Below are positions 54,731 through 62,261 of a stretch of 64,000 nucleotides of DNA, in pieces. The number at the start of each line of letters is the position of its first letter. Within the stretch, counting starts at the first letter, position 1. Source of the stretch: Morganella sibonii (GTDB lineage: Bacteria > Pseudomonadota > Gammaproteobacteria > Enterobacterales > Enterobacteriaceae); the NCBI RefSeq assembly GCF_040560245.1, contig NZ_JAKMWP010000002.1. One strand, 5' to 3'. The notes beneath the pieces are model-generated. The model did no database searches and had not been told where the DNA came from. It worked only from the letters and a program-made list of their open reading frames with translations. The translations under genes and the position numbers were made by a program.

Positions 54731-57349
54731 ATGACACAACAGCGGCAGGCGAAGTATCGTCAGGACTATCAGGCTCCTGACTATACCATTACCCATATTG
54801 ATCTTGATTTTGCGCTCGACCCGCAGACGACAGTGGTGACTGCCGTCAGTCAGGTGAAGCGTCTGAATGACAGTGCCTTAGAGCTGGTTCTTGCCGGTGA
54901 GGGGCTGACACTGAAGCAGCTGACCATTGACGGCAAAGTCTGGTCAGATTACCGCGAAGCGTCCGGTTCGCTGCACATTCTGAATGTGCCTGAACAATTT
55001 ACGCTGCAAATCATTAATGAAATCAGCCCGGCGGAAAATACCGCTCTTGAGGGGCTGTATGTGTCCGGTGACGCACTCTGCACACAGTGCGAGGCAGAAG
55101 GCTTCCGTCATATTACGTATTACCTTGACCGCCCGGATGTGCTGGCGCGTTACAGCACCCGTATCACGGCGGATAAAGCCCGCTATCCGTATCTGTTATC
55201 CAACGGTAACCGGATTGATGCCGGGGAATCCGGGGATAAACACTGGGTAAAATGGGAAGATCCGTTCCCGAAACCAAGCTATCTGTTCGCCCTGGTGGCT
55301 GGTGATTTTGACGTGCTGCGCGATACCTTTATCACCCGCAGCGGCCGTGATGTGGCGCTGGAACTGTTTGTCGATAAAGGCAACCTTGATCGCGCCGGCT
55401 GGGCGATGACCTCCCTGAAAAATGCCATGAAATGGGACGAGGAGCGCTTTGGTTTCGAGTATGACCTCGATATCTATATGATTGTGGCGGTTGATTTCTT
55501 TAATATGGGCGCTATGGAGAACAAAGGGCTGAACGTCTTTAACTCCAAATATGTGCTGGCGAAGAATGAAACGGCGACAGACAAAGACTATCTCGGGATT
55601 GAATCTGTTATCGGTCATGAATATTTCCATAACTGGACCGGTAACCGCATCACCTGTCGTGACTGGTTCCAGCTCAGCCTGAAAGAGGGGCTGACCGTTT
55701 TCCGTGATCAGGAATTCAGTTCTGATCTCGGTTCGCGTCCGGTTAACCGGATCAATAATGTCCGTGTTATGCGTGCGGCGCAGTTTGCCGAGGATGCCGG
55801 TCCGATGGCGCACCCGATCCGTCCGGATAAAGTCATTGAGATGAATAACTTCTATACACTGACCGTGTATGAGAAGGGTTCTGAAGTGATCCGTATGATC
55901 CACACCCTGCTCGGCGAAGAGCAGTTCCAGGCCGGGATGCAGCTTTATGTCCACCGTCATGACGGCAGCGCCGCGACCTGTGATGATTTTGTGCAGGCGA
56001 TGGAAGATGCATCGAATGTCGATCTCACCCTGTTCCGCCGCTGGTACAGCCAGTCCGGTACCCCGCTGGTGACCGTACGTGACAGTTATGATGCGGATAA
56101 AAAACAGTATCAGCTGTATGTGACCCAGATGACCCCGCCGACACCGGATCAGCAGGACAAACAGCCGCTGCACATTCCGTTTGATATTGAACTGTACGGC
56201 CGCAACGGTGATGTGATCCCGCTGCGCCATGAAGGGGAGCCGGTTCATTCAGTACTGAATATTACCCGTGATGAACAAACCTTCACGTTTGATGATGTCA
56301 GTGAAAAACCGGTGCCGTCGCTGTTCCGCGAATTTTCCGCGCCGGTGAAAGTGGATTATCCGTATACGGATGCACAACTGGCATTCCTGATGCAGCATGC
56401 CCGCAATGAATTTGCCCGCTGGGATGCCGCACAGTCTCTGCTGGCATTACATATAAAGGAAAACATCCGCCGTTATCAGGCCGGTGAAGACTTACAGTTA
56501 CCGGAAGCGGTGACAGACGCTTTCCGCGCGGTACTGCTGGATGAGCAGATTGATCCTGCACTGGCGGCTCAGATTCTGACACTGCCGTCAGAAACCGAGG
56601 TTGCGGAGTGGTTCCCGGTCGCGGACCCGGATGCGGTCAATGCCGTCATGACCTTTATCGCAGATACATTTGCCCGTGAACTGGCGGACGAACTGTATGC
56701 GGTGTATGTCAGCATGAAAACCGGGGCATACAAAATCGACCATGCGGATATTGCAAAACGCGATCTGCGTAATGTCTGCCTGGGCTATCTGGCGCTGGAT
56801 GAAGACACCGCGCAGGCGGATAAGCTTGTGTCACAGCAGTATACGCAGGCCGATAATATGACCGATTCCCTGGCTGCGCTGACGGCGGCGGTGAAAGCGG
56901 CGCTGCCGTGCCGCGATAAACTGCTGGCGGATTATGACAACAAATGGCACCGGGATGGTCTGGTGATGGATAAGTGGTTTATTCTTCAGGCCACCCGTCC
57001 GGATGCGGATGTGCTGGATAATGTGAAATCACTGCTCAGCCACCGTTCCTTTACCATGGCGAACCCGAACCGGGTGCGTTCACTGGTTGGTGCATTTGTG
57101 ATGAATAACCCGAAAGCGTTCCATGATAAGTCAGGTAAAGGTTATGAGTTCCTGGCGGAGATCCTCTGTGATCTGAACAGCCGTAACCCGCAGGTGGCAT
57201 CACGTCTGATCGAGCCGCTGATCCGCCTGAAACGTTATGACGATAACCGACAGAGCAAAATGCGTGATGCACTGTTGCGTCTGAAAGGGCTGGATAATCT
57301 GTCCGGTGATCTGTTTGAGAAAATCACCAAAGCACTGGGTGAGAACTGA
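54731..57349 (+). CDS. pepN: Aminopeptidase N
   Basis: PepN is the main cytoplasmic aminopeptidase in Enterobacterales, trimming peptides from protein breakdown. The 872-residue M1 zinc metallopeptidase has the exopeptidase motif GAMEN (260-264), the zinc motif HEYFHNWTGNR with His296, Glu297 and His300, the next ligand Glu in LKEGLTVFRDQEF, and the helical C-terminal cone domain. Length matches E. coli PepN (870). The gene is intact. Confidence 0.98.
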   Translation: MTQQRQAKYRQDYQAPDYTITHIDLDFALDPQTTVVTAVSQVKRLNDSALELVLAGEGLTLKQLTIDGKVWSDYREASGSLHILNVPEQFTLQIINEISPAENTALEGLYVSGDALCTQCEAEGFRHITYYLDRPDVLARYSTRITADKARYPYLLSNGNRIDAGESGDKHWVKWEDPFPKPSYLFALVAGDFDVLRDTFITRSGRDVALELFVDKGNLDRAGWAMTSLKNAMKWDEERFGFEYDLDIYMIVAVDFFNMGAMENKGLNVFNSKYVLAKNETATDKDYLGIESVIGHEYFHNWTGNRITCRDWFQLSLKEGLTVFRDQEFSSDLGSRPVNRINNVRVMRAAQFAEDAGPMAHPIRPDKVIEMNNFYTLTVYEKGSEVIRMIHTLLGEEQFQAGMQLYVHRHDGSAATCDDFVQAMEDASNVDLTLFRRWYSQSGTPLVTVRDSYDADKKQYQLYVTQMTPPTPDQQDKQPLHIPFDIELYGRNGDVIPLRHEGEPVHSVLNITRDEQTFTFDDVSEKPVPSLFREFSAPVKVDYPYTDAQLAFLMQHARNEFARWDAAQSLLALHIKENIRRYQAGEDLQLPEAVTDAFRAVLLDEQIDPALAAQILTLPSETEVAEWFPVADPDAVNAVMTFIADTFARELADELYAVYVSMKTGAYKIDHADIAKRDLRNVCLGYLALDEDTAQADKLVSQQYTQADNMTDSLAALTAAVKAALPCRDKLLADYDNKWHRDGLVMDKWFILQATRPDADVLDNVKSLLSHRSFTMANPNRVRSLVGAFVMNNPKAFHDKSGKGYEFLAEILCDLNSRNPQVASRLIEPLIRLKRYDDNRQSKMRDALLRLKGLDNLSGDLFEKITKALGEN

Positions 57350-57375
57350 TCATTTTTTGCGGATAAAGGAGCGAT

Positions 57376-57467
57376 AGCGGGCAGAAAAACGAAAAGCATG
57401 CGCGTCATGGATGACGCGCCTGAGCGTACAGGGATGTATTTACAGCGACTTTTCGTTTTTGCCCGCT
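57376..57467. repeat. 92-base nested stem-loop element downstream of pepN
   Basis: The outer arms at 57376-57396 and 57449-57467 pair over 19 positions (AGCGGGCA and AAAACGAAAAG blocks) with a two-base bulge. Inside are a second perfect palindrome GCGCGTCAT / ATGACGCGC (57400-57419) and a third small hairpin TACAGGGATGTA (57427-57438). The whole lies 26 bases after pepN and before a normal terminator. It could be an intergenic repeat, a structured RNA or a REP-like site; I cannot name it. Confidence 0.75.
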
Positions 57468-57497
57468 GTCAGCGACTTCTCTGAAGCTGATACAGAC

Positions 57498-57528
57498 AAA
57501 ACACCTCTCCGGAGGTGTTTTTTTTTTT
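57498..57528 (+). terminator. Terminator behind pepN
   Basis: AAAACACCTC / GAGGTGTTTT with a four-base loop and a run of eleven T. It stands 148 bases after pepN, beyond the nested stem-loop. Confidence 0.93.
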
Positions 57529-57628
57529 GCACTGCAATACATTGTCACAGTAACAGAGCGTTATTTTTAACCATATACGGTAAACTCGGATTAATTGACG
57601 ACCTGTATATAAAAGAAAGGATTTCGGG

Positions 57629-58849
57629 ATGAGAAATAACATAAACCGGTTCAGTGGCTGGTTACAGGGAGTATTCTCCCTGTTTTTGTTGCTTTTTGCG
57701 GTAACAGCGGTTGCTCAGACGGAGACATTTCCCCGTATGCAGGGCGCGGTCACTGATACCGCCGGGTTGCTTACTGCCGGTGAACGCAGCAGCATTGAAC
57801 AGAAACTGAATTCCCTGCGGGAACGGACCGGTGCTCAGATTGCAGTACTGACTGTGAAGACGACCGGATCACGTGATATTGAAAGCTACGCAGAGAAAGT
57901 CTTTAACCAGTGGCGGCTGGGGCGTATCAGTATTGATGATGGTATTTTATTGCTGGTGGCTGCGGATGATCGCGAGATGCGGATTGAGGTCGGGTACGGG
58001 CTTGAAGGGGCGGTCAGTGATGCGGCGGCAAACCGTATCCTTAATGATTATTTCATTCCGAATTTTAAAATGGGAAATTATGCCGGTGGTATTAATGATA
58101 CCGTTGATGCCCTGATTGCCAAAGTCCGTAATGAACCGCTGCCGCCTGTCACCACTCCGGCATTTTTTATCGCCAAACAGGCTGAGCCCGTTGGCTGGAT
58201 CGATATTGTCCTCGGTGTGGTACTGGCGGCGAGTGCGTATCTGTGGGTGGCTTTCCTGTATGGCATGGTGAAACGTTTTAAACTGAAAGCGGCGATCCCG
58301 ATCGCCATTATTCTTTATCTGACCTGGTACGCCGGCGGCTTTAATAACCCGGCCGGAAACGGTATCCATTTCGGGGAAGATTTTCTCTACACAGAATTAC
58401 CGCGCTGGAGTCAGTTCCTGTTCCTGAAAATTTTGCCGTTCTGGCTGGTTATCGTCCTCACCTTTACGATGTTTATCGCAGTCGTTTTCCTGTTTCTGCT
58501 CTGCCTGGGCGGGGCAATCTGGCTGATCGGAAAAGTGGTGAAAACACCGAAAATGCGTATGGCCATCGGCTTCGGTGCTTTCGGTACGCTTTTCGGGTTT
58601 ATTTTCGGTTTGTCATTCGGCGGAAGCCTGATTTTTGCGCTGCTGTGCGGGGGCGGATTAGGTTTGTTTATGGGCATCGGCAACTATCTCGGCATTGTTA
58701 AATCCGGTGGCGGAGGCGGTCGTGGTGGTCGCGGCGGCGGCGGCGGCGGATTTCGCAGCGGTGGCGGTGGTTACAGCGGCGGCAGCAGTCGCTCCTCATC
58801 CGGTGGCGGCGGACGCAGCGGCGGCGGCGGGGCATCCGGGCGCTGGTAG
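57629..58849 (+). CDS. TPM-domain membrane protein (YgcG family)
   Basis: A 406-residue envelope protein. It has a signal peptide (ending AVTAVAQ), then a periplasmic TPM domain (about 38-165; FPRMQGAVTDTAGLLTAGERSSIEQ, QIAVLTVKTT, DDGILLLVAADDREMRIEVGYGLEG, cores shortened), several membrane helices (about 190-235, 265-350), and a C-terminal Gly/Ser/Arg tail (about 357-406) of repeated GGGGGR-like units. The domain is shared with YgcG, plant TLP18.3 and Psb32; the role of bacterial members is not established. It replaces the ssu operon found here in E. coli. Confidence 0.85.
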   Translation: MRNNINRFSGWLQGVFSLFLLLFAVTAVAQTETFPRMQGAVTDTAGLLTAGERSSIEQKLNSLRERTGAQIAVLTVKTTGSRDIESYAEKVFNQWRLGRISIDDGILLLVAADDREMRIEVGYGLEGAVSDAAANRILNDYFIPNFKMGNYAGGINDTVDALIAKVRNEPLPPVTTPAFFIAKQAEPVGWIDIVLGVVLAASAYLWVAFLYGMVKRFKLKAAIPIAIILYLTWYAGGFNNPAGNGIHFGEDFLYTELPRWSQFLFLKILPFWLVIVLTFTMFIAVVFLFLLCLGGAIWLIGKVVKTPKMRMAIGFGAFGTLFGFIFGLSFGGSLIFALLCGGGLGLFMGIGNYLGIVKSGGGGGRGGRGGGGGGFRSGGGGYSGGSSRSSSGGGGRSGGGGASGRW

Positions 58850-58858
58850 TCTGACAGT

Positions 58859-58887
58859 AAATGACGCACAGCTATAGTGCGTCATTT
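58859..58887 (+). terminator. Terminator of the TPM-domain gene
   Basis: AAATGACGCAC / GTGCGTCATTT with a seven-base loop, about ten bases after the stop. The T-run is short, so it is moderate in strength. Confidence 0.8.
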
Positions 58888-59053
58888 ACTGCGTAAAAAA
58901 GCCGTGCAGAACGGATGCATTTCACCTATTATAGCCGCCTGAGATAGGCTCCCGCTGTTTCAGCTATGATTCACGACCTATTTTGTTACAGAGAAATTGC
59001 CCGGTACGGCGTGTTGTGCCGAAAACACATATCTATAGCAAAAGGTATTTAAG

Positions 59054-60064
59054 ATGTATTATCCGCTAGTCAGGAAGGCCCTGTTCCGCCTTGATCCGGA
59101 ACGCGCCCACGAATTCACCTTTCACCAGCTTAAACGTCTTTCCCGCTCTCCTTTCCGTTTTCTTATTCAGCAGCATGTCGCCACCAAACCCGTTCAGTGC
59201 ATGGGACTCTCATTTAAAAACCCGCTCGGATTAGCCGCCGGTCTTGATAAAGATGGTGAATGTATTGAAGCGTTCGATGCAATGGGTTTTGGTTTTGTTG
59301 AGGTCGGTACGGTCACACCAAAACCACAGCCGGGGAATGATAAACCACGTCTGTTCCGTATTGTGGAAGCTGAGGGGTTAATTAACCGGATGGGATTTAA
59401 TAATCTCGGGGTTGATAACCTGGTTGAGAATATTAAACAGGCCCGTTTCGGGGGCATCCTGGGCATTAATATCGGTAAAAATAAAGATACGCCGGTTGAG
59501 CAGGGTAAAGATGACTATCTGATTTGTATGGATAAAGTGTATACCCACGCCGGGTATATCGCTGTTAATATCTCATCACCGAATACACCGGGATTACGGA
59601 CACTGCAATACGGCGATATGCTGGATGATCTGTTGTCAGCAATAAAAATAAAGCAGCAGGAATTGCATCAGAAGCACGGAAAATATGTGCCGGTCGCGGT
59701 AAAAATTGCCCCTGATTTAACAGAAGAAGAATTAATTCAGGTTGCTGACAGCCTGGTTCGTCATAATATTGATGGTGTGATTGCCACGAATACCACATTG
59801 GATCGCTCATTAGTGCAGGGATTAAGTCACTGTAATGAAACCGGCGGATTAAGCGGTCGTCCGGTACAGAATAAGAGCACCGAAATTATTCGTTTATTAT
59901 CGAAAGAGCTTAACGGTAAATTACCGGTTATCGGTGTCGGCGGAATTGATTCCCTCGTTGCTGCCCGGGAAAAAATGGAAGCGGGTGCATCATTAATCCA
60001 AATCTATTCAGGATTTATCTACCACGGGCCCAAATTAATTAAAAATATTGTAAATTACCTGTAA
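59054..60064 (+). CDS. pyrD: Dihydroorotate dehydrogenase (quinone), class 2
   Basis: PyrD oxidises dihydroorotate to orotate at the inner membrane, passing electrons to quinone. The 336-residue protein has the class 2 N-terminal membrane-associated helices (MYYPLVRKALFRLDPERAHEFT, core shortened), AAGLDKDGE, VTPKPQPGNDKPRLFR, the active-site NISSPNTPGLRTLQ with the catalytic Ser, and the FMN phosphate loop VGGIDSLVAAREKMEAGA. Length equals E. coli PyrD. zapC follows as in E. coli. Confidence 0.97.
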   Translation: MYYPLVRKALFRLDPERAHEFTFHQLKRLSRSPFRFLIQQHVATKPVQCMGLSFKNPLGLAAGLDKDGECIEAFDAMGFGFVEVGTVTPKPQPGNDKPRLFRIVEAEGLINRMGFNNLGVDNLVENIKQARFGGILGINIGKNKDTPVEQGKDDYLICMDKVYTHAGYIAVNISSPNTPGLRTLQYGDMLDDLLSAIKIKQQELHQKHGKYVPVAVKIAPDLTEEELIQVADSLVRHNIDGVIATNTTLDRSLVQGLSHCNETGGLSGRPVQNKSTEIIRLLSKELNGKLPVIGVGGIDSLVAAREKMEAGASLIQIYSGFIYHGPKLIKNIVNYL

Positions 60065-60083
60065 TTTTCACTATTATTCCTGT

Positions 60084-60109
60084 CAGGGGGTTTATTTTTC
60101 CCCCTGTTT
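60084..60109 (+). terminator. Terminator of pyrD
   Basis: CAGGGGG / CCCCCTG with a nine-base T-rich loop, followed by TTTC, 20 bases after the pyrD stop. Confidence 0.82.
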
Positions 60110-60251
60110 CTTCTATATTTTCAGATGTTGCCTGAGAAATTGTCACCGGCAGGCAATGCACGTTAAAGCAAACAATCATTTTTAATTATTTTATTTAATG
60201 TGTAGTGAAAATATGAATCGCTAATCAGGTATTAGCCGGGAATGTGATCAG

Positions 60252-60797
60252 ATGAAAATAAAACCTGACGATCAATGGCAGTGGTATTACGATGATACGC
60301 ATGAGCGTATTATGCTGGATCTTGCCAACGGAATGGTATTCCGCTCCCATTTTGCACCACGCCTGCTGGCACCGTATGCCCGGTGTCACAGCCCGTTTTC
60401 TGTTGATGATGCCGCGTTATTTTTTATCTTTGAAGAACAGATTAAAAAATTAAATATTCCGGCACAGCAGTGTGCCGAATTAACACTGAATGCGTTAATT
60501 GCGTCGCGTTTTTTAAAGCCGCAGATGCCGAAGAGCTGGTATTTTTCATTGTTCTGCGCAATGACGAAACCGGAACAAGGGCAGCTGGTTGAAGTGGTGG
60601 CGGATAACAACCGTCAGCGCAGTAACTTTATTGTGGCGGAAGCAGGGGACAGTGCCAGTTTATGTCTGCTGGTTGATCCGGTACTTGAATTACACGATCG
60701 GAACATGTGTTTTTGTGATCCGATAAAGATCATGAATGATCGTTTATTACCGAGAACCCCGGTAACACGGAGTTTATTAATGGGCAGGGCAGTTTGA
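60252..60797 (+). CDS. zapC: Cell division protein ZapC
   Basis: ZapC stabilises FtsZ polymer bundles at the division ring. The 181-residue protein matches the E. coli family: MKIKPDDQWQWYYDDTHERIMLDLANGMVFRS (start), the VDDAALFFIFEEQ segment, LNALIASRFLKPQMPKSWYF, and KIMNDRLLPR near the end (long stretches shortened). It sits between pyrD and ycbX as in E. coli. Confidence 0.94.
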   Translation: MKIKPDDQWQWYYDDTHERIMLDLANGMVFRSHFAPRLLAPYARCHSPFSVDDAALFFIFEEQIKKLNIPAQQCAELTLNALIASRFLKPQMPKSWYFSLFCAMTKPEQGQLVEVVADNNRQRSNFIVAEAGDSASLCLLVDPVLELHDRNMCFCDPIKIMNDRLLPRTPVTRSLLMGRAV

Positions 60798-60913
60798 TCC
60801 TGTCACGGTAAATGATCATTATCAGGATCGGTTAACGTTATATAACTCCAGGATGATCCTTATTATCAATACGTGATCGATTCAGTCACCGGACGTTATA
60901 AACAGATTACGCC

Positions 60914-60955
60914 AAAAAAATACCCCCTGTGGTTTATCTGCCGGGGGTATTTTTT
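60914..60955. terminator. Bidirectional terminator between zapC and ycbX
   Basis: AAAATACCCCC / GGGGGTATTTT with a 15-base loop, flanked by A- and T-runs, between two convergent genes. Confidence 0.88.
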
Positions 60956-60958
60956 ATC

Positions 60959-61009
60959 GGTTATCTGTGGCGGTCGGTTATCCGTGACGGTCAGTTATCC
61001 GTGACGAAC
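60959..61009. repeat. Three tandem 17-base repeats spanning the ycbX stop
   Basis: GGTTATCTGTGGCGGTC, GGTTATCCGTGACGGTC and AGTTATCCGTGACGAAC follow one another at 60959, 60976 and 60993. Units one and two differ at two positions, two and three at three. The third unit encodes the last residues and the stop of YcbX; the first two lie just past the stop. Confidence 0.85.
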
Positions 61010-62119
61010 AGTAATATTGGTTTTCGGAATGCAACTGCACGCCAGAATATCCCCGTTCTCTTTTACCGCTCCTGCTTTCAGCGGCGTAACCTCACCGGAG
61101 ACCAGCGTGACCCTGCAGCAACCGCAGACACCGGCACGGCAGGAATACGGAATACTGACCTGATGACCTTCCAGCTGTTCCAGCAGGACATGCTGATTAT
61201 TCACCGGATATAATTTTCCGTTAAACGTCAGTTCAAGCTCAGCTTCCGGTTGTGCGGGAACGGCCTGTACTTTCTCAACGTCCTGTTCCTGATACTGACG
61301 CGGTTCCCGTGTTTCCAGGATGGTTACCGTATCACCTGTCTGAATCACCCCGGTATTGCGGGCAATGGCATTCATACCGAAATCGACATCATCATTATCC
61401 GCGGCCTTCCGGAAGGTTTGCAGGGTATGGAACGGTTCCATTTCCGGATGTTTAATCCCTTTATCGGTACTGACGGTAGTGAGAATGCAGCGGCTGCACG
61501 GCTTTTTCAGATCAAACACCACATCGCCGACCTGAATGGTTTTCCAGCGATCTTCCGCAAATGCTTCTGCGCCGGTGACAATAATGTTGCCGCGGAACTG
61601 CTCAATTTTAATACCGGCACCGCAGCGGCGCTGTACCTCGCGGAAAGAGGCTTCGTTAACCACCAGGTAAGGATAACCGTCGGCAAACGACACCGCCGTA
61701 TCCGGGAATTTTTTCACCCGGCGGGTGGACAGCGGGCTGAGCCAGCGCAGCTGTACCGGGATATCAAAGAACTGACACAGCCACTGATTGATTTTTTCCG
61801 GTGCGAGCAGCGAGGTGAAATGATTTCCCCAGACTTCGCACGGCAGGTGATCGGGACGGAAATCCTCAAACAAAATGGTGGCACTGCTGCCGTCAGGGCT
61901 GCGCAGGCAGATCCCGTTACTCAGCAGTACCGGGGTAAACAGCACCATCTGCGGATAACGGCGGGCGGTGATAAATTTTCCGGTTTCATCCGTTATCATA
62001 AAATTGCGGTCAAAGCTCAGACCGGTTTCCCCGGCATGGCTTTGTGACTGGCGGATGCCCTTCATTGACTTCACAGGAAAGGTATATAAACGGGAAAGTG
62101 TGATAGGTGTTGTCGTCAT
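60995..62119 (-). CDS. ycbX: MOSC and 2Fe-2S ferredoxin domain protein YcbX
   Basis: YcbX is a molybdenum-cofactor enzyme that, in E. coli, reduces N-hydroxylated base analogues with help from CysJ. The 374-residue protein has an N-terminal MOSC beta-barrel (TLSRLYTFPVKSMKGI), the MOSC core with a conserved Cys (KKPCSRCILTT), and a C-terminal plant-type ferredoxin domain with Cys327, Cys332 and Cys335 (CRAGVCGCC) and a final Cys in ACSC. It is convergent with zapC and divergent from rlmL, as in E. coli. Confidence 0.95.
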   Translation of the reverse strand: MTTTPITLSRLYTFPVKSMKGIRQSQSHAGETGLSFDRNFMITDETGKFITARRYPQMVLFTPVLLSNGICLRSPDGSSATILFEDFRPDHLPCEVWGNHFTSLLAPEKINQWLCQFFDIPVQLRWLSPLSTRRVKKFPDTAVSFADGYPYLVVNEASFREVQRRCGAGIKIEQFRGNIIVTGAEAFAEDRWKTIQVGDVVFDLKKPCSRCILTTVSTDKGIKHPEMEPFHTLQTFRKAADNDDVDFGMNAIARNTGVIQTGDTVTILETREPRQYQEQDVEKVQAVPAQPEAELELTFNGKLYPVNNQHVLLEQLEGHQVSIPYSCRAGVCGCCRVTLVSGEVTPLKAGAVKENGDILACSCIPKTNITVRHG

Positions 62120-62221
62120 TGTTATCCGTTCTTTTCGTTATTATCAGTAATACCACAATGGCATCCCGGTTTATCCGGAAAAAGGTGAGCGTCAATTTTA
62201 TGATTTACCGCCCGGATCCGC

Positions 62222-62227
62222 TATAAT
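62222..62227 (+). promoter_or_regulatory. Candidate -10 box of rlmL
   Basis: A perfect TATAAT lies 35 bases ahead of the rlmL start in the 140-base divergent gap with ycbX. The -35 region (near 62199) is poor in consensus, so the call rests on the -10 box and its place. Confidence 0.5.
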
Positions 62228-62261
62228 GCGCTCCAATTTTTTATTTCAACGGTAAACCATG

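Noticed and set aside
55196..56248. A 350-codon minus-strand open frame inside pepN
   Set aside because: It is antisense to the catalytic domain of PepN and has no recognisable family.
57411..57632. Small plus-strand open frame between pepN and the TPM gene
   Set aside because: It starts inside the stem-loop element and runs through a strong terminator, so it is not a likely gene.
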